A stretch of DNA of 64,000 bases, taken from positions 48,265 to 112,264 of the forward strand of contig JANOPA010000059.1 in the NCBI GenBank assembly GCA_031421635.1. The letters are read 5' to 3'. The position numbers were made by a program, and so were the translations under genes. This document shows positions 53,875-61,823 of the stretch, in pieces. The stretch comes from JAPOKJ01 sp031421635. GTDB lineage: Bacteria > Pseudomonadota > Gammaproteobacteria > Burkholderiales > Burkholderiaceae_E. The notes beneath the pieces are model-generated. The model was not told the DNA's origin. It saw only the letters and a list, made by a program, of their open reading frames with translations, and made no database searches. Within the stretch, counting starts at the first letter, position 1. Every line of letters begins with the position of its first letter.

Positions 53875-54810
53875 ATGACCGCTACTCAGCCCCCGCATAC
53901 CGAAGCCTTGCCCGCGGATACACGCTTGCGAAAGCCTCAAAAGCCCATGCCCCTAGGCACGATCGATTGCCACGCGCATATTTTTGATCGCTTCGATGTC
54001 TATCCACTGGCCCCGTCTGCTCAGTATCGTCCACAACTATCCACCCGCGAGGCATGGTTTGCGCTCCATGACGCCCTCGGTGTGGCCCGTGGCGTGCAGG
54101 TGCAGGGCAGCCCGTACGGGTTTGATAACAGCATCACCGAAGATTTCGTGCGCGAGCATCCTTCGCGCCTAAGAGCGGTCGGCGCGATTGCGCTCGACGT
54201 CTCGGATGCCACGCTCAAGCGTTTAAGTGAAGCGGGCTTTGTTGCTGCGCGCATGATGGATCAGTTCGCTACCGGCCTCACTACCAAAGATCTTGACGCC
54301 ATCGCCGCGCGTGTTGCCCCCTTTGGATGGCACCTTGAAATCAATATCGCCAAGTCGGAAGACTGGGTCGCACTCGAACCCAAGCTGATGAACTGCCCGG
54401 TGCCGATTGGTTTTGATCATATGGGTCGCACGCGTGGCGGCGAGGGCATCAATGCGCCGGGTTTTCAAGTGATTCGCCGTGTGTTGGATAGACGGCCTGA
54501 TTGTTTCACCAAGATTTCAAGTTGGTATCGCTTATCGGATGTTGGGCCACCGAGCTTTGCCGATATGAAACCCTTCGCGCAAACGCTACTGCGCAATAAC
54601 CCCGATCAATGTGTGTGGGGCACCAACTGGCCGCACCCGAGCATCTCGAGCAATATGCCCAACGACATTGATCTGGTCGATCAACTCGAAGAGTGGATGC
54701 CTTCGGAGGAAGTGCGTGAGAAACTCTTCGTACGCAACCCCGAACGCATTTACCAATTTCAGAATATACCCGCAGCTCCGGGATCAGCCGTTGCGCCCTT
54801 TGACGCATGA
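53875..54810 (+). CDS. LigI-like amidohydrolase (2-pyrone-4,6-dicarboxylate hydrolase family)
   Basis: A 311-residue TIM-barrel hydrolase: metal motif GTIDCHAHIFD (HxH), with HDALGVARGVQVQGSPYGFDN, PIGFDHMGR, CFTKISSWYRLS and WGTNWPHPS. It fits the family of 2-pyrone-4,6-dicarboxylate lactonase and related amidohydrolases of aromatic breakdown. The exact substrate is open. The last roughly 15 residues after NPERIYQF are unlike the family and are read from DNA antisense to a VOC gene remnant, so the natural C terminus has probably been replaced at a recombination junction. Confidence 0.92.
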   Translation: MTATQPPHTEALPADTRLRKPQKPMPLGTIDCHAHIFDRFDVYPLAPSAQYRPQLSTREAWFALHDALGVARGVQVQGSPYGFDNSITEDFVREHPSRLRAVGAIALDVSDATLKRLSEAGFVAARMMDQFATGLTTKDLDAIAARVAPFGWHLEINIAKSEDWVALEPKLMNCPVPIGFDHMGRTRGGEGINAPGFQVIRRVLDRRPDCFTKISSWYRLSDVGPPSFADMKPFAQTLLRNNPDQCVWGTNWPHPSISSNMPNDIDLVDQLEEWMPSEEVREKLFVRNPERIYQFQNIPAAPGSAVAPFDA

Positions 54811-54977
54811 TTCGCGTCGATGATGCCCAAGCCATGCTCGTAATCACCAAGACGAAACTCGACGGATCCTGGTTTATCAGAATTTGGGCGTTCGAAGTAG
54901 GGATTGGTGCCCAATTGTTCTGCATACCAGTTCCTCGCTGCTTTCACGTCGTTGGCAAAGAAACTGACAGTTGCCAT
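54759..54977 (-). pseudogene. VOC/glyoxalase-family protein, N-terminal fragment
   Basis: The 72-residue frame begins like a full VOC protein (MATVSFFANDVKAARNWYAEQLGTNPYFERP; VEFRLGDYEHGLGIID) but stops after about 70 residues, whereas the family needs about 115-130. Its 3' end runs into the end of the amidohydrolase gene on the opposite strand, so it was cut by the rearrangement that joined the two. Probably not functional. Confidence 0.75.
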
Positions 54978-55042
54978 GCCTCGTAATGTTTACACTTTGC
55001 TATTCGTTTTCTCCTTGGTAGTAAATGCTGCAATGGACAGCA

Positions 55043-55459
55043 CTAGCGCTTTAACTGTCCGTGACTGTTGTGGTAAATCTTTTCCTTTTTCGGATGGGTG
55101 AACTTGAGGCCCGACCAGGTGGCGTCCACACTTAGACAAGTGCTTTCCACCAACCCATGGCTGTAACCGATGCGAATGACAGCAGGCAGGGCGAGGTCGG
55201 TACCGAGTTTTTTGCCTTTTGGCCACGACAGCCAAAGCATTCCTGTCGGCTTCAAATGCCGTTTGAGTTTCGGAAACAAATCGTCCATTTCCGCCTTCGT
55301 CTTGGTGAAGAAATGAAGGTAGTCAAACTCCCCTTGAAGTCCAGAGCCGACGTCAAGGTCCGGCAGGTTGCAGGCCTTTAGTGCAGATGTCGGTGCGTTT
55401 AAAAGGAATGCCCGCATTCCCTCTTTGACACCCATTTTTTGCGAAACCTTCCTTGGCAT
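55043..55459 (-). CDS. DUF3052-family protein
   Basis: A 138-residue protein: KMGVKEGMRAFLLNAPTSAL, GEFDYLHFFTKTKAEMDDLFPKL and LKPTGMLWLSWPKG match the DUF3052 family, small cytoplasmic proteins of unknown function. ATG 55459 is preferred; ATG 55480 (seven codons upstream) is possible, while the longer frame overlaps a monooxygenase fragment. It looks complete. Confidence 0.82.
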   Translation of the reverse strand: MPRKVSQKMGVKEGMRAFLLNAPTSALKACNLPDLDVGSGLQGEFDYLHFFTKTKAEMDDLFPKLKRHLKPTGMLWLSWPKGKKLGTDLALPAVIRIGYSHGLVESTCLSVDATWSGLKFTHPKKEKIYHNSHGQLKR

Positions 55460-55484
55460 CGCTACTTCCTTGATCGCCATAGCA

Positions 55485-55613
55485 TTAAATCGGTTTGCAC
55501 CGACCTGGGCTGAACATGATGGCCGGTGCCATGTGCCTCTCCCACACCCTGCGAACCTTTTCACGCTTGCCGGGCTGCGTGCTGTGTTTGATGATCAGTG
55601 CAAACGGGGTCAT
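55485..55613 (-). pseudogene. Antibiotic-biosynthesis-monooxygenase-type protein, N-terminal fragment
   Basis: From ATG 55613 the frame reads MTPFALIIKHSTQPGKREK and VRRVWERHMAPAI, the N terminus of a small ABM-domain monooxygenase (normally about 95-105 residues), then loses similarity and stops after 42 residues, just before the DUF3052 gene. It is a truncated gene. Confidence 0.68.
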
Positions 55614-55756
55614 GGAATTCCTTTCGGTGATGGGGCGAACTTTGGTTACGCGGTCAAATAGGCTGCTTAGGCAAGTTAGGCGGCAGGTCAGGCCGCTTTG
55701 GCGGCACCAGCAAGACCGGCTTTTCGAACCGGTCAGCACGGGGGTCTGACCCAAAT

Positions 55757-56401
55757 CTATCCAGCCGCGACCCGCGCGCAGTACGTCTCAATGGTTCGCT
55801 TCCACGCGGGTCGAGCCAAGCAACTATCCCGATACGACGCGACTCGCGGATACGGCGCGATCAGTGTCTCGTCCTTGATACCCGAGTGAAGCACGTGCGC
55901 CATCAGAATGTCGGCGACGGTGAAATCCGTTGTTGCGACGAAGTCGCGATCGGCGAACCAGCGCTCCAGGTTCGTCAGCACCCGATTTATCCAGCCGACC
56001 AGGAACTCGCGGTGCTTGCCGCAACTGCCATCCGCGGTCCAGTCCAGCACCATGAGGGCGAGCAGCGGCGGTTCTACAGAGTTCATCGCGGCGAAGCACC
56101 AGCGCACAACTTGCGCCTCGCCGGCGAGGTCGCCCGGGAGAAGGCGTCCGTACTTCTTCGCTAGGTAAACGAGGATGGCGGCAGATTCGGACAACATCAC
56201 CCCGTCGTCGTTGATCGACGGAATCTGCTCGAACGGGCTGAGCTGCCTGTAGGAGTCTGTACTCAGGTCGTGTGCGGGGTGATCCATGCCGACCATCTCG
56301 AACGGCAGTTGCATCTCTTCAGTCGCCCACAAAACGCGCAGGTCGCGCGTGTGGCCACGCGCGCCAGCATTGACTTTTGAAAAACCGTAGAGCTTGAGCA
56401 T
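55757..56401 (-). CDS. Glutathione S-transferase family protein
   Basis: A 214-residue GST. The thioredoxin-like N domain starts MLKLYGFSKVNAGARGHTRDLRVLWATEE, with the cis-Pro and glutathione contact in FEQIPSINDDGVMLSESAAILVYLAKKYG; the helical C domain follows, with WFADRDFVATTDFTVADILMAHV. Its codon use is more GC-rich than genes before 54.8 kb. It lies among short same-strand genes and fragments. Substrate unknown. Confidence 0.93.
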   Translation of the reverse strand: MLKLYGFSKVNAGARGHTRDLRVLWATEEMQLPFEMVGMDHPAHDLSTDSYRQLSPFEQIPSINDDGVMLSESAAILVYLAKKYGRLLPGDLAGEAQVVRWCFAAMNSVEPPLLALMVLDWTADGSCGKHREFLVGWINRVLTNLERWFADRDFVATTDFTVADILMAHVLHSGIKDETLIAPYPRVASYRDSCLARPAWKRTIETYCARVAAG

Positions 56402-56541
56402 GGTGATTTCTCCTGTAATAAAACCGGCCTACACCACCGCAAATTGCAGGCCAGGCTGCGCACATAGTCGAAACGATCCTGATGATGTCGGACAACCACG
56501 AGCGTTCCGAGGCAACGGGATGAAGTAGGCCGAGGTGTTCG

Positions 56542-57006
56542 CTACTCCCGTATAGCGACCCGATCACACAAAGGCAACCACTTTTTGCCGCTGTTCTTCC
56601 ATTCCCAGTTGATGACCATCTTGTCGCCCCCGCCCTGCACCGTCACTGTGGCACGGGTTTGCGCTTCTGTGAAGCTCCAAACGTCACCACTGACAGCCGC
56701 GCGATAGTCAGGATGATGTCCAGCGTTGTCGAACATGCGCGTGAAATAGCCGCCCTCTGCCTCGTCGTAGCCGATGATCTCGGCACCCTTGAACTCGTGC
56801 TTCCCCATCTCGGCATCCCAGCGGTGCAAAACGAAGAAGTTGCCAGGGAGCCATTCGTAGCTTTCGTCGCTCGTCCAAGGTACACCGGCAGCGCGCGGGT
56901 CGGCGCCGTCCTGACCGTCGCCGTAAGAGGTTCCTTCGGCGTGCCAGTCGCCGATGAAGACATCGAGGCGCTTGTGTGCTGGTGTCGGTTTTGGTTGTTG
57001 GGTCAT
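56542..57006 (-). CDS. DUF1579-like protein
   Basis: A 154-residue protein: HKRLDVFIGDWHAEGTSYGDG at the start, PWTSDESYEWLPGNFFVLHRWDAEMG in the middle and MVINWEWKNSGKKWLPLCDRV at the end. This matches small beta-barrel proteins of the DUF1579 type, function unknown. ATG 57006 is chosen as the similarity starts there and GGGGAC stands ahead of it. Confidence 0.82.
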   Translation of the reverse strand: MTQQPKPTPAHKRLDVFIGDWHAEGTSYGDGQDGADPRAAGVPWTSDESYEWLPGNFFVLHRWDAEMGKHEFKGAEIIGYDEAEGGYFTRMFDNAGHHPDYRAAVSGDVWSFTEAQTRATVTVQGGGDKMVINWEWKNSGKKWLPLCDRVAIRE

Positions 57007-57040
57007 GTCAAGTCCCCTTTCGGTTTGATGGAGGGATAGT

Positions 57041-57245
57041 TCAATTGCGGATGAAAATCGGCGCGCCCTGCCCACGGATTTGGTAGTGGTACTGGATCCC
57101 GTTGACCTCGACGCGACCGCTCTTGACGGTCTTCGTCAAAGTAGTTTTTTTGACTTCGCGACTGATGCGTCTTGGGCATGGACAACGGCAGGCGCGGCGA
57201 GCATAGCCGCTGTGTTCCTCGTGCGCTTCACGGTCAGCAATTGTC
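57041..57245 (-). pseudogene. Alpha/beta hydrolase N-terminal fragment with frameshift
   Basis: One frame (about 57245-57150) reads RNTAAMLAAPAVVHAQDASV, the end of a signal peptide. After a run of seven A residues at 57146-57152 (minus strand) the frame changes and continues TKTVKSGRVEVNGIQYHYQIRGQGAP, the start of an alpha/beta hydrolase. The protein then ends at 57041, before the nucleophile. It is a leftover piece of an exported hydrolase. Confidence 0.62.
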
Positions 57246-57389
57246 CAGTGACGCACGCGCGCGGTGTAGTTTGTGTTTTGCTTTTGCGCCTCAAAGGTCA
57301 ACTGCACAACCACGGACGCTTTTTCGGATGGCTCCAATGGTGGGATAGATAAAATTGCCCCTCTACGCTGGTCCGCGATGATGGTGGCC

Positions 57390-59075
57390 TCAGCGCGCCG
57401 GTGTCACGCGCCAGACGGTGTTGGACAGATCGTCGGCCACGATCAACGCGCCTTTAGGGTCCAAGGTCACGCCGACCGGACGGCCCATGGTCTTGCCCCC
57501 GACCTGGAAACCGCTGACGAAGTCGACCGGCGGCCCGTTGGGGCGGCCGTTGGCGAAGGGCACGAAGATCACCTTGTAGCCGACAGGCGCGTCCCGGTTC
57601 CAACTGCCGTGTAACCCGATGAAAGCGCCTTCGGCAAACGGGGCTGCGGATCCGGGCTGCACGAAGGACAGTCCTAGAGGCGCGGAATGTGATTGCAAGG
57701 CGAAGTCCGGACGCGCCGCGGCCTGAACTTGTTTGTCGTTTTGTGGCTGCACGCGGCGGTCGACGTTGGGGCCCCAATAGGCGTAAGGCCAGCCATAAAA
57801 CGCACCTTCTCGCACTGAGGTGAGGTAGTCCGGGACGAGGTCGGGGCCCAGTTCGTCGCGCTCATTCACCACAGCCCAGAGCTGCCGACTTGCGGGCTCG
57901 AAAGCAAGTGCCGTAGGATTGCGCAGACCAGTTGCGAACACCCGCGTGGCACCACTGCTAGCGTCGACCTGCAAGACGACTGCGCGGTTCTCCTCCACCG
58001 CCAGGCCGCGTTCGCCGATGTTGCTGTTGGAGCCGATGCCGACATAAAGGTAGCGGCCGTCGGCGTCAGCGGCGAGCGCCTTTGTCCAATGGTGGTTGAT
58101 CGCTGAAGGCAACTTGGCCACCGTTACAGGGGCGGCGGCTTGCGTTTGACCGACAACGTACTCCAGCCGCACCAGCGCGTCTTGGTTGGCGACATACAGC
58201 CGATTTCCAACCAGGGCGAGCCCGTAAGGTGCATTGAGGTTCTCTGCGTAGACCCACCGTCCTTCGTAGGTGCCGTCTCCATTGGCATCGCGCAGCATGG
58301 TCAGTTGGTTGCCGCCTTTGACGGATGTGGTGCCCCTGGACTTGATGATGCCGGCGATGTAATCCTTGGGTCTGAGGACGGGAGCACCCCCGCCCTTTCC
58401 TTCAGCCACCAGAATGTCGCCATTCGGCAGCACCAGCGTCTGGCGCGGGACTTTCAGATCGGTCGCGATGGCCTTGATCGTCCAGCCCTGCGGCACTGCG
58501 GGATGGCGGTCGCCCCAACCCGCTGGTTCTGCGATACGCATGCTTGGCAGCAGACCGCGCTGCGGTGGCGGAAGGTCCGGGATGCCAGGTTGCACTCCAC
58601 TCGCTTCGCCCACCACGACGGCAAGGGTCAATGTGGTGCCAAGGACCACGACTGCAGCGAAGGCCGCTGCGATGCGATGACCCCGGATATTCATGCCCGT
58701 TCTCCGCAACGTTCCTGCGAGCCCGACTGCGCTGGCCGTCACGACGAGCAGCAACACCACGGCTGACAAGATTAGTCCAGTCGGCATCGCTGCCGAGCCG
58801 TCCTTGGCGTGGACCAAGGCATTAACAAAACCCACGACAAAGGTCGCCATCAACAAGATCAGATAGATCACGTTGCCGCGATGGCGCGTAGCGCGCAAAC
58901 GCAGCATTTCTGCTGCACCCCACAGCAGCGCTGGGCCCGCTATCAGCAGGCCTCCTGCGATCAACCAAGCGGCAAAGTTGACCCACTGGCTTTGGTGGCT
59001 GACGGAGTAGGCCCAGTCGCTGAGCAGCGCACCAAGGAACAAAGGCACGGAGGAAAAGGCGACAACGGAATGCAT
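57390..59075 (-). CDS. PQQ-type sugar (L-sorbosone-like) dehydrogenase with N-terminal membrane domain
   Basis: A 561-residue protein. Residues about 1-170 hold four to five hydrophobic segments of the DUF2231 kind; the rest is a six-bladed beta-propeller of the soluble glucose/sorbosone dehydrogenase family (PRQTLVLPNGDILVAEG; GLALVGNRLYVANQDALVRLEY; FIGLHGSWNRDAPVGYKV). It should oxidise a sugar or other alcohol in the periplasm and pass electrons to the respiratory chain. It is divergent from the caa3 oxidase cluster. ATG 59075 is preferred over a start 19 codons upstream because the membrane domain begins there. Confidence 0.88.
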   Translation of the reverse strand: MHSVVAFSSVPLFLGALLSDWAYSVSHQSQWVNFAAWLIAGGLLIAGPALLWGAAEMLRLRATRHRGNVIYLILLMATFVVGFVNALVHAKDGSAAMPTGLILSAVVLLLVVTASAVGLAGTLRRTGMNIRGHRIAAAFAAVVVLGTTLTLAVVVGEASGVQPGIPDLPPPQRGLLPSMRIAEPAGWGDRHPAVPQGWTIKAIATDLKVPRQTLVLPNGDILVAEGKGGGAPVLRPKDYIAGIIKSRGTTSVKGGNQLTMLRDANGDGTYEGRWVYAENLNAPYGLALVGNRLYVANQDALVRLEYVVGQTQAAAPVTVAKLPSAINHHWTKALAADADGRYLYVGIGSNSNIGERGLAVEENRAVVLQVDASSGATRVFATGLRNPTALAFEPASRQLWAVVNERDELGPDLVPDYLTSVREGAFYGWPYAYWGPNVDRRVQPQNDKQVQAAARPDFALQSHSAPLGLSFVQPGSAAPFAEGAFIGLHGSWNRDAPVGYKVIFVPFANGRPNGPPVDFVSGFQVGGKTMGRPVGVTLDPKGALIVADDLSNTVWRVTPAR

Positions 59076-59362
59076 TACGGTGCTCTCGGTAAGAGGGTTG
59101 ACCCGCTGGTGATGACTTTTAGAAAGGGGCAACTACGAATAGTCAACGCTGTTTTTTCCTCAAGGCCGCGCTACAGGGCACGAACCACATCTTGCTGCCC
59201 TCGAGTCGACTACACAACAGAGCTCCATAAAAATTCACTTTAAGGCGTTGCAGGGCAGGCATCTGTGCGACAACGAACACTGCGTAGAGGGTTTCCGTGT
59301 TGTGATGCAGTCGGGAGTAGTCGACTTAGATTGTGCTGGCTCCTACAGCGAAGGAAGGCAGC

Positions 59363-60127
59363 ATGGACGAACTAAAAAGGTGGGTCCCCTACTGCGGCGA
59401 AGCGCCAGGCCCAGAAATCTGGCTGAGCCGCTGGAATTTCGACCCGGTGCTTGGGGCAGTACTGCTGCTGTTTGCGTTGGCGCTTTGGCGCGTGCCAGTG
59501 GGTCACGACCTCACGTCCAAGCGACTCCTGAGCCTGCGTAGTGTGTGGGCTTTAACGGTCTTGCTATACGTGTCGCCACTGTGCGCGCTGAGCTCGGCAT
59601 TCTTTACGGTGCGCGTGATCCATCACATCGCGCTTGTGCTCGTGATCGCGCCGTTGCTTGCGTTCGGGTTGGAAACATGGCTGCGGCGCCTGCCGACTTC
59701 GCTTTCCAGCTCCACGGCCCTCGCCGCGGTGTTCTTCTGGACCTGGCATGCGCCGGCCCCTTATGCGGCAGCGCTGTCGTCGGTTGCGATCTACGCGTTG
59801 ATGCAATTCACGCTGCTGGCCAGCGCAATCGGTTTTTGGATCGCAGTCCGTAGATCAAGCCCGGCTGCGGCAATGGGTGCCATCCTGGTGACGACGGTGT
59901 TGATGGGACTGCTGGGCGCGTTGATTACCTTCGCCGGTCGGCCGCTGTATCCCCCGCACTTCGCTTCAACACTGAGCTGGGGCGTTTCGCCGCTGGAAGA
60001 CCAGCAACTCGCCGGCATCACGATGTGGGCGCCCGGCAGCTTCGCTTACCTGGCCGCAGCGATGTGGATCGGCTGGCGCTGGATGAACGCCGAACGTGCG
60101 CATGGCTCGCGTGTCAATTCGGCATGA
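59363..60127 (+). CDS. ctaG: CtaG/caa3-type cytochrome c oxidase assembly protein
   Basis: A 254-residue protein with about seven membrane segments of the caa3_CtaG family, needed to assemble the copper centres of caa3 oxidases in Bacillus. Hallmarks are LSRWNFDPVL, VRVIHHIALVLVIAPLL, FFWTWHAPAPYAAAL and SPLEDQQLAGITMWAPGSFAYL. ATG 59363 has GGAAGG before it. Its stop overlaps the next start (ATGA). Confidence 0.92.
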   Translation: MDELKRWVPYCGEAPGPEIWLSRWNFDPVLGAVLLLFALALWRVPVGHDLTSKRLLSLRSVWALTVLLYVSPLCALSSAFFTVRVIHHIALVLVIAPLLAFGLETWLRRLPTSLSSSTALAAVFFWTWHAPAPYAAALSSVAIYALMQFTLLASAIGFWIAVRRSSPAAAMGAILVTTVLMGLLGALITFAGRPLYPPHFASTLSWGVSPLEDQQLAGITMWAPGSFAYLAAAMWIGWRWMNAERAHGSRVNSA

Positions 60128-60786
60128 ATCTCATTGCCGCCATTGAATGGGCCGAGGGCTACAACCGGCGCGGCCTGTACTCGCCGATCGGCGTCACCTT
60201 TCACTGGGTGATGGCGGCGCTGATGATTTTCCAGCTAGTGCACGGCTGGTACTTGGGCTGGCTTCCGGTGGGCGGAGACAAGTACATCGGTTACCAAACC
60301 CACACGCAGGTCGGACTGACGATCATGCTTTTGGGCACGCTGCGCTTTTTATGGCATCGCCAGCTCAGCGGGCCCGACAACGTTGACGAGGCGTCGATGG
60401 CAGGCAAGGCCAGCCGCCTGCTCCAAGCGTGGTTTTATGTGAGCTTTTTCGCGCTGCCGCTCAGCGGTTGGGTCATGTGGTCGACGTTGCCCAGCGACCT
60501 GCCGTTGTCGATCGCAGGTGTGATCCCATTTCCTAACCTGCCTTTCGATCAGTTGTCCGAAGGTCTGCAGCACCGCCTAATGCAGGGGGCCGCCGCGGCG
60601 CACTTTTGGATCGTCTGGGCCACGGCGCTTCTCATCCCCGGCCATGCCGGGGCAGCCGTGCTGCACTACCTGGTGAAGCGGGACAAGGTTCTGCCTTCGA
60701 TGTTCGACCTCAATGGGCCAGAGGTGCCGGGCGTAATGGGAGCCGCGCCAGATAAAGGCTCAGCTGCCGAACCTCCTCGGCCTTGA
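60124..60786 (+). CDS. Cytochrome b561-like diheme cytochrome b
   Basis: A 220-residue membrane protein with four to five helices: YSPIGVTFHWVMAALMIFQLVHGWYLGW has the first heme-ligand His, followed by YQTHTQVGLTIMLLGTLRFLWH, and the later His residues in AAAHFWIVWATALLIPGHAGAAVLHYL. It belongs to the cytochrome b561/Ni,Fe-hydrogenase cytochrome b family. It is translationally coupled to ctaG. Its last 77 bases overlap the cytochrome c gene on the other strand. Confidence 0.9.
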   Translation: MNLIAAIEWAEGYNRRGLYSPIGVTFHWVMAALMIFQLVHGWYLGWLPVGGDKYIGYQTHTQVGLTIMLLGTLRFLWHRQLSGPDNVDEASMAGKASRLLQAWFYVSFFALPLSGWVMWSTLPSDLPLSIAGVIPFPNLPFDQLSEGLQHRLMQGAAAAHFWIVWATALLIPGHAGAAVLHYLVKRDKVLPSMFDLNGPEVPGVMGAAPDKGSAAEPPRP

Positions 60787-61396
60787 GCTGTTGCGCCACC
60801 TTCAACATCACATGATTGCCGTCATTGCGCCGTTTAGAGACCTGCCAGTCCTGCAACTGCTGGACCAGGTAGAGGGCTGGCTGCGAGTTCAGCGGCGGCC
60901 CGTGCACAGTGCCGACACCTTCGTCACCATGACACTGCCGGCAAGAAGTGGCAAACAGCGTCGGGGTCGTCACAGCCAGGACTTCTTCGTTTGCGGGCGG
61001 CAAAGCCTGAGGCGGCAGAGCCGCGTAGTAGCGGGCCACCAGCACCCGTTCCTTGCTGTCAAGAAAGCGCGCCACGTCGCGCATCACTTCGTGCGGTCGC
61101 AAGCCAGCCGCATAGTCTTCCATCTGCTTTTGCAGATAGCCCGGCGGCAGACCGGACAAGCGCGGTGCGTCGAAACCATTGCCCTCGCCGCGCGCGCCGT
61201 GGCAGGTGACGCAGGCATAGCGGGCGCCGCCTTCGCCTCCACTCATTGCAATGAGCTCTCCACCCCGGCCCCAACGATCGTCACTGCTGGTCATGCGATC
61301 GGTGCAAGCCGAGGCCAGCACCACGATGATCAAAGTCAGCGTCCGGCCGAAACCGTACTGAGGCCAGTGATGAAAAAGCGATGGTTGGTTGCGCAT
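60710..61396 (-). CDS. Diheme c-type cytochrome lipoprotein
   Basis: A 228-residue exported protein with a lipobox (VLASAC) and two class I cytochrome c domains, heme motifs CVTCH and CRQCH. LSGLPPGYLQKQMEDYAAGLRPHE and NSQPALYLVQQLQDWQVSKR are typical for cytochrome c4/c553-like proteins. It is likely an electron donor for the adjacent caa3 oxidase. Its start codon shares the palindrome CATG (61394-61397) with the next gene on the plus strand. Confidence 0.9.
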   Translation of the reverse strand: MRNQPSLFHHWPQYGFGRTLTLIIVVLASACTDRMTSSDDRWGRGGELIAMSGGEGGARYACVTCHGARGEGNGFDAPRLSGLPPGYLQKQMEDYAAGLRPHEVMRDVARFLDSKERVLVARYYAALPPQALPPANEEVLAVTTPTLFATSCRQCHGDEGVGTVHGPPLNSQPALYLVQQLQDWQVSKRRNDGNHVMLKVAQQLKAEEVRQLSLYLARLPLRPAPLAH

Positions 61397-61823
61397 GGAA
61401 ACTAAATTATCGCCCATCGCAGGGCGGGGCCGCCAGAAGGCGCGCTGCGCAACCATCGCAAGGCAGTGGTTGATATTTGCATGCGCGCCCCTCGTCGCCT
61501 GCGATGGCCCGCCCGATCGCACCGCCACGCTAAGCGACGCCGACGCTACACAAGGTCGGCAGCTCGTCGCTAGCAAGGGCTGCGTCGCGTGTCACACCTT
61601 CCCCGATGTGAAGTGGCCGCGCGGCGGGCTCGGGCCACCGCTACAAAACTTCGGGCGACAGGGCCTGATCGCCGGACGGCTGCCGAACCAACCCGGCGTG
61701 TTGATGCAGTTCATCAGGAACGCCCCTGCGCTGGTGCCCGGGACGGCCATGCCAGCCAGTTTGATGACAGACCAGGAAGCTCGCGATGTCACAGCCTACA
61801 TCCTCACGTTCAAGCCTCGCTGA
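61395..61823 (+). CDS. Monoheme c-type cytochrome lipoprotein
   Basis: A 142-residue protein with one heme motif CVACH, an exported N terminus (WLIFACAPLVACDG, lipobox LVAC) and a C-terminal TDQEARDVTAYILTF. The Met ligand is probably in PGTAMPASL. Similar small cytochromes precede coxB in caa3-type clusters. It ends 38 bases inside the coxB gene. Confidence 0.88.
   Translation: METKLSPIAGRGRQKARCATIARQWLIFACAPLVACDGPPDRTATLSDADATQGRQLVASKGCVACHTFPDVKWPRGGLGPPLQNFGRQGLIAGRLPNQPGVLMQFIRNAPALVPGTAMPASLMTDQEARDVTAYILTFKPR

Noticed and set aside
55640..55757. attC-like core (GTTAGGC, with a nearby GCCTAAC on the other strand)
   Set aside because: A single core-like heptamer without matching partner and arm structure is not enough to call an integron site.
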